Assembly: GCF_014656375.1 (NCBI RefSeq)
Contig: NZ_BNCH01000003.1
Location: 124,001-188,000, forward strand
Direction: 5' to 3'
Length of the DNA stretch: 64,000 bases
Source of the DNA: Aliiroseovarius zhejiangensis
Lineage (GTDB): Bacteria; Pseudomonadota; Alphaproteobacteria; Rhodobacterales; Rhodobacteraceae
Within the stretch, counting starts at the first letter, position 1. Every line of letters begins with the position of its first letter. This document shows, in pieces, positions 55,126 to 62,790 of the stretch. Below the pieces are notes generated by a model that was given only the letters and a program-made list of their open reading frames with translations, did not search any database and was not told where the DNA came from. Made by a program: the position numbers and the translations under genes.

Positions 55126-56925
55126 ATGACCGACCTGAAACACATCCGCAATTTCTCGATCGTGGCCCATATCGACCACGGGAAATCCACGCTTGCTGAC
55201 CGCCTGATTCAGGAGACGAACACCGTTTCTTTGCGGGATATGAAAGAGCAGATGCTCGACAGTATGGATATCGAGCGCGAGCGCGGGATCACCATCAAGG
55301 CGAACACGGTTCGGATCGAATACAAGGCGGATGACGGCGAGACCTATGTGCTGAACCTGATCGACACGCCGGGCCATGTCGATTTCGCCTACGAGGTCAG
55401 CCGCTCGATGCGGGCGGTCGAGGGCTCGCTGTTGGTTGTGGATTCGACCCAAGGGGTCGAGGCGCAGACGCTGGCCAATGTCTATCAGGCGATCGACGCG
55501 GATCACGAGATCGTGCCGATCCTGAACAAGATCGACCTGCCTGCGTCCGACTGTGATCGCGTGGCCGAGCAGATCGAGGACGTGATCGGCATCGACGCCT
55601 CGGGCGCCATTCAGGTGTCGGCGAAGACCGGGCAGGGCATCCACGAAACGCTTGAGGCCATCGTTGCCCATCTGCCTGCCCCCAAGGGTGACGTGGACGC
55701 GCCTTTGAAGGCGATGTTGGTGGACAGCTGGTATGACGCCTATCTGGGGGTGATCGTCCTGATCCGGGTGATCGACGGCAAGCTGAAAAAGGGCGAGCGC
55801 ATCCGGATGATGTCGACCAACGCGGTTTACCCGGTGGATCGCGTCGGTGTGTTTACCCCCGCGATGAAGCCCGTGGACGAGTTGGGCCCGGGCGAAATCG
55901 GGTTCCTGACCGCGTCCATCAAACAGGTGCGTGACACGCGCGTCGGCGACACCATCACGCACGAGAAGAAGGGCACGACAGAGGCGCTGCCGGGCTTCAA
56001 GCCGTCGCAGCCCGTGGTGTTCTGCGGCCTGTTCCCCGTTGATACCGCCGAGTTCGAAGACCTGCGCGAGTCGATCGAGAAGCTGGCGCTGAACGACGCG
56101 TCTTTCAGTTACGAGATGGAGACCTCAGCCGCGCTGGGTTTCGGCTTCCGCTGCGGCTTCCTTGGCCTTCTGCACCTTGAAGTGATCCGCGACCGGATCG
56201 AGCGCGAATATGATATCGAATTGATCACCACCGCGCCCAGCGTGATCTATCACGTCTTCCTGAAAGACGGCTCGATGATCGAGCTGCACAACCCCGCCGA
56301 CATGCCCGACCCATCGACGGTCGATCATATCGAAGAGCCGCGCATCAAAGCGACGATCCTTGTGCCCGACGATTATCTGGGCGACGTGCTGAAACTGTGC
56401 CAGGACCGGCGTGGCATCCAGATGGACCTGACCTATGCCGGGTCGCGGGCGATGGTTGTCTATGACCTCCCTCTGAATGAAGTTGTGTTCGACTTCTATG
56501 ATCGCCTGAAATCCGTAACAAAAGGTTACGCGAGTTTCGATTATCAGATGGAGGGCTATCGCGAGGATTTCCTTGTGAAAATGCAGATCCTGGTGAATGA
56601 CGAACCGGTTGACGCGCTGTCCACCATGGTCCACCGCGACCGCGCGCAACTGCGCGGTCGGGCGATGTGCGAAAAGCTGAAAGACCTGATCCCCCGTCAC
56701 ATGTTCAAAATCCCGATCCAGGCGGCCATCGGCGGCAAGGTCATCGCGCGCGAAACCCTGTCGGCGCTGCGCAAGGACGTGACCGCGAAATGCTATGGCG
56801 GGGATGCGACCCGGAAGAAGAAGCTGCTGGAGAAGCAGAAGGCCGGGAAGAAGAAAATGCGCCAGTTCGGGAAAGTGGATATCCCGCAGGAAGCGTTTAT
56901 TAGCGCGCTTAAGATGGATGATTGA
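55126..56925 (+). CDS. lepA: Elongation factor 4 (LepA)
   Basis: Translational GTPase that can back-translocate or otherwise remodel stalled ribosomes. The 599-residue length equals that of E. coli LepA. G-domain motifs are [40 protein letters not shown] and ILNKIDLP; the LepA-specific C-terminal domain (about 480-599) ends [17 protein letters not shown]. The ATG at 55126 is the family start; upstream in-frame codons (55090) are not. Terminator follows. Confidence 0.97.
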   Translation: MTDLKHIRNFSIVAHIDHGKSTLADRLIQETNTVSLRDMKEQMLDSMDIERERGITIKANTVRIEYKADDGETYVLNLIDTPGHVDFAYEVSRSMRAVEGSLLVVDSTQGVEAQTLANVYQAIDADHEIVPILNKIDLPASDCDRVAEQIEDVIGIDASGAIQVSAKTGQGIHETLEAIVAHLPAPKGDVDAPLKAMLVDSWYDAYLGVIVLIRVIDGKLKKGERIRMMSTNAVYPVDRVGVFTPAMKPVDELGPGEIGFLTASIKQVRDTRVGDTITHEKKGTTEALPGFKPSQPVVFCGLFPVDTAEFEDLRESIEKLALNDASFSYEMETSAALGFGFRCGFLGLLHLEVIRDRIEREYDIELITTAPSVIYHVFLKDGSMIELHNPADMPDPSTVDHIEEPRIKATILVPDDYLGDVLKLCQDRRGIQMDLTYAGSRAMVVYDLPLNEVVFDFYDRLKSVTKGYASFDYQMEGYREDFLVKMQILVNDEPVDALSTMVHRDRAQLRGRAMCEKLKDLIPRHMFKIPIQAAIGGKVIARETLSALRKDVTAKCYGGDATRKKKLLEKQKAGKKKMRQFGKVDIPQEAFISALKMDD

Positions 56926-56930
56926 GAATG

Positions 56931-56955
56931 AAAAAGGCGCGCAAGCGGCCTTTTT
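56931..56955 (+). terminator. Rho-independent terminator of lepA
   Basis: AAAAAGGC and GCCTTTTT form the stem, with a loop of about nine bases, 5 bases after the lepA stop. Confidence 0.8.
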
Positions 56956-57153
56956 GTTCAGTGCGCGGCAGCGAATTGCGAAGCAAATCGAGTGCGCACC
57001 CCTTAAGTGCTTTGCGGAACCATTCACTCAAGTAGCGTAACCGCCAACTGCACTTCAAATGCAGGTTGGTGGCAAAATAGGTCTCCTTATGGTTGCGCCG
57101 AATGTGCGCAAGTCGTATTGGTGGCCATATTATTTCATGGAGTAGAGCGAGCA

Positions 57154-58221
57154 GTGAATAAGAGGCGCAAAAGTGTATTTGTGGTCGGGGCTGGAGCAAG
57201 CAAAGAGTTCAATTTGCCGACTGGTGCAGAACTAAAACAAAAAATCGCACAAATCGGAGACATCAAATTTGACGAGTGGGGGCAAAAACTTGCCAGTGGG
57301 GATCCAGGTGTTGTCGATGCGCTTAGAGAACGCGCGAAGCAAGATAATCAAAACTCGATCAGTCCGTATCTACATGCAGCTTGGCAAGTCCGAGACAACA
57401 TGCCGATCGCGCCTTCTATTGATAATTTTCTGGATACGCACCGCTCAGATTCCTTCTTGGTAGACTTCGGAAAAATTGCGATTGCAAAAGCAATCAGATC
57501 AGCGGAGCGGCACAGCTTACTGTGCCAAATCAAAGATGATCATGGGCAACCCAAAATAAACTTTGAAAACGTTAGAGAAACTTGGATAGCGCAGTTATTT
57601 AGTATTTTGGTTGCTCAGAGAGATTTTCAGTCGTTTCTTGATGCGCTAAACGACATTACCTTCGTTTCATTTAACTATGACCGATGTATTCATCAGTTTT
57701 TCGCATATGCATCCAAGAGCTATTTCAACCTTCGGGACCAAGAGGTAGAGGCAGTCTTGGGAAACCTCAATATTCTGTATCCGTATGGTACAGTCGGAGA
57801 GTTCTCAATTCATCTGGACAGTATTTCGAGTTTCAATCGAGACGTTAACGGCGCCAGTTTGCTCCAAGTCTCAAAGGGAATAAAAACCTTCACCGAAGGT
57901 GTTGAAAGTGCGCAAAGAGATCAAATTTGGAAGGCGATGGACGAGGCTAGTCTAATTGCATTTCTTGGATTTGGTTTTCTTGATTTGAACATGGACTTAC
58001 TGATCCCTGATGACAGAATTCTCGTAGATAAAGTCATAGCGACCGGAAAAGGGCTATCTGAAAACTCTCGTTCAGATGTGGTCAAAAAACTCACAAAGAC
58101 CTTTTTTAAGCGTTCGGCTCCAAATGTCATCGCTGGATTGGCACCAGAAGATATGCAGGTTCTAAATTGTACATGCAGCTCCTTGATTTTCGAGTTTCAT
58201 CGATACTTGTCGCGTGTGTGA
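57154..58221 (+). CDS. SIR2-like NAD-binding protein, low-GC orphan, candidate phage-defence gene
   Basis: A 355-residue protein related to the SIR2/TIR-like effectors of bacterial defence. The start VFVVGAGASKEFNLPTGAEL is the NAD-binding GAGAS motif with a following PTG, and TFVSFNYDRCIHQFF is the FNYD-type second conserved segment; FLGFGFLDLNMDLL ends the core. Proteins of this type hydrolyse NAD to stop infection, but catalysis is inferred. GTG at 57154 is favoured, with GGAG 11 bases upstream. The gene is AT-rich with non-native codon use. It follows lepA and precedes repeat copy 2. Confidence 0.75.
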   Translation: MNKRRKSVFVVGAGASKEFNLPTGAELKQKIAQIGDIKFDEWGQKLASGDPGVVDALRERAKQDNQNSISPYLHAAWQVRDNMPIAPSIDNFLDTHRSDSFLVDFGKIAIAKAIRSAERHSLLCQIKDDHGQPKINFENVRETWIAQLFSILVAQRDFQSFLDALNDITFVSFNYDRCIHQFFAYASKSYFNLRDQEVEAVLGNLNILYPYGTVGEFSIHLDSISSFNRDVNGASLLQVSKGIKTFTEGVESAQRDQIWKAMDEASLIAFLGFGFLDLNMDLLIPDDRILVDKVIATGKGLSENSRSDVVKKLTKTFFKRSAPNVIAGLAPEDMQVLNCTCSSLIFEFHRYLSRV

Positions 58222-58241
58222 GCCAGTACGCCGCACGGGCA

Positions 58242-58292
58242 GCGCCCGACCCTCCCCACGGGAGGGCGCTTTGCACCCACCCAGGATCAGGG
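58242..58292 (+). repeat. Intergenic repeat, family 2, copy 2
   Basis: GCGCCCGACCCTCCCC, then GGGAGGGCGCTTTGC and ACCCACCCAGGATCAGG. CCCTCCC and GGGAGGG form an inner 7-bp stem. Same order and orientation as copy 1 at 53855; the two copies bracket the HNH-lepA-SIR2 block. Confidence 0.6.
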
Positions 58293-58381
58293 ACCGCCCT
58301 CTGTAACCGCGCACCAAAGTTCTGCGTGACTCCCCCTCTCATTCCCCCCTATAGCTCCCTCACCCAACCCCGGAGCCCAAC

Positions 58382-58888
58382 ATGACCTGCCCCCTCTGCG
58401 CCTCAGACGCCCCTCTATCCAGCTTCCCCGTCCCCGGCGGACCCGAGGGAGCGTCGGTGGATATCTGCGCCATCTGTGCCGCCCAGATCGACGGCACGCC
58501 GGATGAGACCCATTGGCGGGGGCTTGCGTCCGCGATGTGGTCCGAGGATGCGGCGGTTCAGGTGGTGTCTGTGCGGATGTTGAAGCGGCTTGGCACGGGT
58601 TGGGCGCAGGATTTGCTGGATCAGGTCTATCTGGACGAGGACACGCAGGCGTGGGTCGATAATGTCGCCGCGGCCTCTCAGCACAAGGATGCCAATGGCG
58701 CGACGCTGGAGCAGGGTGACACCGTGGTGTTGATCAAGGACCTGCCGGTGAAGGGGGCGGGGTTCACGGCGAAGCGTGGGACGGCGGTGCGCGGGATCAG
58801 CCTTGTCGCCGATAACCCCGAGCATATCGAGGGGCGCGTCGAAGGGCAGCGCATTGTCATTCTGACGCAGTTCGTGAAGAAGAAGTAG
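58382..58888 (+). CDS. PhnA domain protein (YjdM-like)
   Basis: A 168-residue cytoplasmic protein with an N-terminal zinc-ribbon-like part (MTCPLCASDAPL and ICAICAAQI) and a C-terminal PhnA domain (about 100-168, KDANGATLEQGDTVVLIKDLPVKGAG), an SH3-like beta-barrel. Named for the E. coli phn region, but its relatives have no established role in phosphonate use. No ribosome site is obvious. Confidence 0.85.
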   Translation: MTCPLCASDAPLSSFPVPGGPEGASVDICAICAAQIDGTPDETHWRGLASAMWSEDAAVQVVSVRMLKRLGTGWAQDLLDQVYLDEDTQAWVDNVAAASQHKDANGATLEQGDTVVLIKDLPVKGAGFTAKRGTAVRGISLVADNPEHIEGRVEGQRIVILTQFVKKK

Positions 58889-58933
58889 GCAGCGCAGCGC
58901 CAGTCGGTTATGTCGCCGCGCAGGAGGCCCCAC

Positions 58934-59128
58934 ATGCGTTCACCGCTTCTTAAGATCGTCATGACATTTTACGGGATCATCGGGTCAACGTTGGCCTCGG
59001 TTCTGGTGGTGGTCGCGCTGGTCAACGGTGTCTCTGGCCTGTGGCCTTTGCTGGGCGCGGCGGCGGTCGGGTTCGTCATCGGTCTGCCGGTGAGCTACTT
59101 TGTCGCAAAGGCAATGATCGGCGACTGA
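58934..59128 (+). CDS. Small membrane protein, paralogue 1
   Basis: A 64-residue protein with two hydrophobic helices (about 7-33 and 38-58). The ATG at 58934 follows GGAGG by 6 bases. Its end GFVIGLPVSYFVAKAMIGD closely matches the end of the next gene, so the two are tandem paralogues. Function unknown. Confidence 0.7.
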   Translation: MRSPLLKIVMTFYGIIGSTLASVLVVVALVNGVSGLWPLLGAAAVGFVIGLPVSYFVAKAMIGD

Positions 59129-59202
59129 TCCAGATCAAAGAGATGCGGTCGCGCCGGGTTCAAAACACGTGCGTATTCGCGAATATTTGCAAGGAGAATG
59201 CC

Positions 59203-59382
59203 ATGTTCCGTCTCGCCGCTGTCATCTATATCCTGCTCGGCGCAACGCTGGCCGGGATCTTCATCATCGCCGCCCTGACTGTCGGCATGGATACAGCACA
59301 GCCCATTATCTATGCCGCCGTGGCCGGCTTTGTCGTGGCACTGCCCGTCTCATGGGTGGTTGCCAAGCAAATCAAGGGCTGA
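59203..59382 (+). CDS. Small membrane protein, paralogue 2
   Basis: A 59-residue protein, two hydrophobic helices, starting MFRLAAVIYILLGATLAGIF. AAGGAGA lies 8 bases before the ATG at 59203. Its C-terminus GFVVALPVSWVVAKQIKG aligns with that of the previous gene. Function unknown. Confidence 0.7.
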   Translation: MFRLAAVIYILLGATLAGIFIIAALTVGMDTAQPIIYAAVAGFVVALPVSWVVAKQIKG

Positions 59383-59437
59383 TCCGCCGGTTTTCGGTTG
59401 AAACGGGACGCGCGGCGGGGGTAAGGCTTCGTCGTGC

Positions 59438-59514
59438 GGTCCCTTAGCTCAACTGGATAGAGCAGCTGACTTCTAATCAGCAGGTTGAGGGTTCGAGTCC
59501 TTCAGGGATCGCCA
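59438..59514 (+). tRNA. tRNA-Arg (anticodon UCU)
   Basis: Cloverleaf: acceptor GGTCCCT with AGGGATC (one G-T pair), D-arm GCTC/GAGC, anticodon stem GCTGA/TCAGC with loop CTTCTAA (anticodon TCT), T-arm GAGGG-TTCGAGT-CCTTC, discriminator G and encoded CCA. Reads AGA codons. No integrase or attachment-site duplication is seen after it. Confidence 0.95.
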
Positions 59515-59561
59515 GACATAAAACTCTCCTAGACACAAATTGCTTGTACGGCGCGCGGCGC

Positions 59562-60800
59562 TCACACCTTGCGCCCCGGTGCTCCGCCCTCGAAACAGTT
59601 TTCGTCGGTATAACGACACGGCGCTTCCTGCGGTTCCAGGTGCAGGCCGTCGCCGGTGTAGGGATGGGCGCGCATCAGGGCTTCATCCGGTGTGATGCCC
59701 AGCCCCGGTGTGTCGGGTGGCAGGATATAACCCGCGTCCCAGCGCAGCGTCCGACCGATCAGGGCAAGGTGGAAGTCGCCGCCTCGCTCGATGGTTTCAA
59801 CCATCAGAAGGTTCGGGATGGACGCGCCCAGATGGATGTTGGCAGCCCATTCGATGGGGCCTGCGTAAAGATGTGGGGCGATCAGGGCATTGTGCACCTC
59901 GGCGATGGCGGCGATCTTTCTGGCTTCCCATATTCCACCGACGCGCCCGAGGGCAGGTTGCAGGATGGTGGCCGCGCCTTGGCGCAGAACCTCGGCAAAT
60001 TCGGCCTTTGTGGTCAGACGCTCTCCGGTCGCGACCGGGACGGGGCTGGCGCGGGCGACTTTCGCCATTTCGGCAATGTTGTCCGGCGGGATCGGTTCCT
60101 CGTACCACAGCGGGTCATAAGGCGCGATGGCCCGGGCAAGGCGGATCGCGCCCCCGGTGGTGAACTGGCCATGTGTGCCGAACAACAGGTCGGCCTTGTC
60201 ACCGACGGCTTCGCGGATGGCGGCGCAAAACGCGACCGACCGCGATATGTCACGCATCGCGGGCATGTGGCCTGACCGGATCGTATAGGGCCCTGCAGGG
60301 TCGAATTTCAGCGCTGTGAACCCTTGCGCCACGCGGGTCGCCGCGGCCTCGGCCGCCATGTCGGGCGAGGTCCAGAACGCGGGCAGCGGATGGCCCGGAT
60401 CGGGATAGAGATAAGTGTAGCTTCGCAGCCGGTCGTTCATCCGCCCTCCCAGCAAGGCCCAGACGGGTCGCCCGCGCGCCTTGCCCAGAATGTCCCAGCA
60501 GGCGATTTCAAGGCCCGAAAACGCGCCCATGACCGTGGGATCGGGGCGTTGGGTGAACCCGGCGGAATAGGCGCGGCGGAACATCAGTTCGACATTCTCG
60601 GGGTTTTCGCCCTGCATGTGGCGGGCGAACACGTCTTCGATCACGGCGCGCATGGCATCGGGACCGACGGCGGCGGCATAGACTTCGCCCCAGCCGGTGA
60701 TGCCATCATCTGTTGTCAGTTTGACAAAGATCCAATAGCGTCCGCCCCAGCCCGGCGCGGGCGGCGCGACGACGAAAATTTCCAGATCCTGCAGGCGCAT
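59562..60800 (-). CDS. Mandelate racemase/muconate lactonizing enzyme family dehydratase
   Basis: Enolase-superfamily enzyme of 412 residues, probably a sugar-acid dehydratase. Conserved landmarks are MGAFSGLEIACWDILGKARG, FTALKFDPAGPYTIRSG (with a Lys in the active-site barrel), DLLFGTHGQF, WYEEPIPP, ATGERLTTK and APHLYAGPIEWAANIHL. The start ATG 60800 follows GGAGGC. It stands with a zinc dehydrogenase just upstream (10 bases), suggesting a sugar-acid or polyol catabolic pair, which is inference. Confidence 0.85.
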   Translation of the reverse strand: MRLQDLEIFVVAPPAPGWGGRYWIFVKLTTDDGITGWGEVYAAAVGPDAMRAVIEDVFARHMQGENPENVELMFRRAYSAGFTQRPDPTVMGAFSGLEIACWDILGKARGRPVWALLGGRMNDRLRSYTYLYPDPGHPLPAFWTSPDMAAEAAATRVAQGFTALKFDPAGPYTIRSGHMPAMRDISRSVAFCAAIREAVGDKADLLFGTHGQFTTGGAIRLARAIAPYDPLWYEEPIPPDNIAEMAKVARASPVPVATGERLTTKAEFAEVLRQGAATILQPALGRVGGIWEARKIAAIAEVHNALIAPHLYAGPIEWAANIHLGASIPNLLMVETIERGGDFHLALIGRTLRWDAGYILPPDTPGLGITPDEALMRAHPYTGDGLHLEPQEAPCRYTDENCFEGGAPGRKV

Positions 60801-60809
60801 CAAAGCCTC

Positions 60810-61901
60810 CTAGTTACGGTCGAACAGGATGACATTGCGCCGGGCCGCGCCTGCGCGTGTATCGGCAATCGCCTCGTTGATCTGATCCAGCCGCCAGCGG
60901 CCCGAGATCAACTCGTCCAGTTTCAGCCGCCCCTGTTGGTACAGGTCGATCATCCAGGGAATGTCGCGCTGGATCACCACATCGCCCATCTTGCTGCCGA
61001 CCATGCCCTGACCCAGTGCGGCAAGGATCACCGGTTCGTATCGTGACATCCCGCCGGAATGGGGCATGCCCACCATCACCACCTTGCCGCCGGGGGCAAG
61101 GTAGCGCGGGGCGGCGTCATAGGCGGGCAACGCCCCGACAGTGACAAGCACGGCATCGGCGCCACGCCCGGCCACAAGGCGTGCGGCTTTCCAGGGGGCC
61201 TCGTCGGTGGCCAGCACCCCGTGCGTGGCGCCAAATTCGATGGCGGTGTCCAGTTTGCCTTCGTTCATGTCGACGGCGATGATGCGGGACGCCCCGGCGA
61301 TGCGCGCGCCCTGAATGGCGTTCAGCCCGACACCACCTGCGCCGATCACCACGACGACCTGACCGGGGCGGATATGGGCGGCATTGACCGCCGCCCCAAC
61401 ACCGGTGATCACGCCACAGGCCAAAAGCGAGGCAACATCCATCGCCATGTCATCGGGGATGCGCACCACCTGGCTGTGGTCCACAACCACCCGTTCGGCA
61501 AACCCGCCGGTGGCCATCGCCTGGTGCAGCCTGCCACCCTCAGCCGTCCTGATCGGCCCCTGATCGCCGTCATAGGGCGTTTCGCAGGTGACGGGCGACC
61601 CCGACGCGCAGCTCGGGCAGGTCTGGCAGGCGCGGATCAGGGTGACCACAACCGGGTCGCCCACCGACACCCCCCGAACCTGATCGCCCAGCCCTGTGAC
61701 ACGCCCTGCGGCCTCGTGGCCATAAACAGCAGGCAGAGAGCCGCCCCAATTGCCATCCAGATACGAGATGTCGCTGTGACAGATCGCGACCGCATCCAGC
61801 GTGACTTCGACCTCGCGACCTTCGGGCGCCCGGATCGCAATGTCCTCGACCACCAATGGTGCGCCAAAGCTGTGGCAAACGGCGGCTTTGATCGTGTCCA
61901 T
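60810..61901 (-). CDS. Zinc-dependent alcohol dehydrogenase (MDR family)
   Basis: A 363-residue NAD(P)-linked dehydrogenase with the catalytic zinc region AVAICHSDISYLDGNW and GHEAAGRVTGLGDQV, a structural-zinc cysteine cluster (CQTCPSCASGSPVTC) and the Rossmann VVVIGAGGVGLNAIQGARIAGAS. Similar to class III/formaldehyde dehydrogenase-like members, but the substrate is uncertain. It leads a minus-strand pair with the dehydratase. Confidence 0.9.
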   Translation of the reverse strand: MDTIKAAVCHSFGAPLVVEDIAIRAPEGREVEVTLDAVAICHSDISYLDGNWGGSLPAVYGHEAAGRVTGLGDQVRGVSVGDPVVVTLIRACQTCPSCASGSPVTCETPYDGDQGPIRTAEGGRLHQAMATGGFAERVVVDHSQVVRIPDDMAMDVASLLACGVITGVGAAVNAAHIRPGQVVVVIGAGGVGLNAIQGARIAGASRIIAVDMNEGKLDTAIEFGATHGVLATDEAPWKAARLVAGRGADAVLVTVGALPAYDAAPRYLAPGGKVVMVGMPHSGGMSRYEPVILAALGQGMVGSKMGDVVIQRDIPWMIDLYQQGRLKLDELISGRWRLDQINEAIADTRAGAARRNVILFDRN

Positions 61902-61992
61902 CAGTGTCCCCTCGGCATAATTTCAGGCATGGTGGCGCAGGTGGGGGGCAAATGCCAAGCGCGAATGCAACATGTGGCGGGCCGGGCAGCGG

Positions 61993-62790
61993 TCAGAGAT
62001 GCCCGATGCTGGTCAGGAAATCGGTCAACAGGGTTGCAAACATATCCGGCTTTTCGAGTGGGGGCATGTGGCCTGCGCCCCGGATCAGCTCGAACCGGGC
62101 GCCGGGGATAAGCCCCGCCGTTTCGCGCACCAGATCAGCGGGGGTCGAGCCATCCTCGGTCCCTGCAATCGCAAGCGTCGGCAGGCGCAGCCGGGCGGTG
62201 CTTTCGTAGAGGTCGGTGTCCGCAATCGCTTCCATGCAGCCCAGATACCCGGCCAGAGGAGTCGCGCGCATCCGGGAGCGGGCGGCGTTGACGACCTCGG
62301 GATGGTCGCGTTGGGTTGCGCGGGAAAACCAGCGGTGCATGGTGGCGTCAAGCTCTGTCTCGATCCCGTTTTCGCGCACGGCCTTGATGCGGTCAGCCCA
62401 GATGGCCGGCGTGCCGATCTTGACGGCGGTATTGGCAATCACCAGCCCCCGCACAAGGTCCAGCCGTTCCGCCGCCAGACCCTGTGCGATGATGCCGCCG
62501 ATGGACAGACCCACAAAAACGCAGTCCTTCACGCCAAGCCGGTCCAGACACCGCGCCGCATCCCCCACCAACTCGCCCATTGGATAGGGGCCATCGGGGC
62601 AGGGGCTGTTGCCATGGCCGCGCATATCCATGCGGATCAGGCGAAGGCTTTGCGGCAATCGCGCCACCACAGCGTCCCACGTCGTCAGGTCAGACCCCAG
62701 AGCATGGGCGAACGCCACGGCCGGGCCGTCCGGCGCGCCGCTTTCGACCACATGCAACACCACGCCATCCTGATCGGGAATGATGATCAC
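61993..62790 (-). CDS. Alpha/beta hydrolase, 3-oxoadipate enol-lactonase-like (PcaD family)
   Basis: A 265-residue hydrolase with the catalytic Ser in VGLSIGGIIAQGLA, Asp in AGTEDGSTP and His in GAGHMPPLEKP, and the oxyanion FAHALGSDLTTWD. The pattern fits enol-lactonases of the beta-ketoadipate pathway, but no pca genes surround it. GTG at 62790 is the only good start and overlaps the upstream gene's stop (GTGA). Confidence 0.82.
   Translation of the reverse strand: MIIIPDQDGVVLHVVESGAPDGPAVAFAHALGSDLTTWDAVVARLPQSLRLIRMDMRGHGNSPCPDGPYPMGELVGDAARCLDRLGVKDCVFVGLSIGGIIAQGLAAERLDLVRGLVIANTAVKIGTPAIWADRIKAVRENGIETELDATMHRWFSRATQRDHPEVVNAARSRMRATPLAGYLGCMEAIADTDLYESTARLRLPTLAIAGTEDGSTPADLVRETAGLIPGARFELIRGAGHMPPLEKPDMFATLLTDFLTSIGHL

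Noticed and set aside
59438-59514. tRNA-Arg as an integration site of a mobile element
   Set aside because: No integrase, no repeated tRNA 3' end and no composition shift directly after it.
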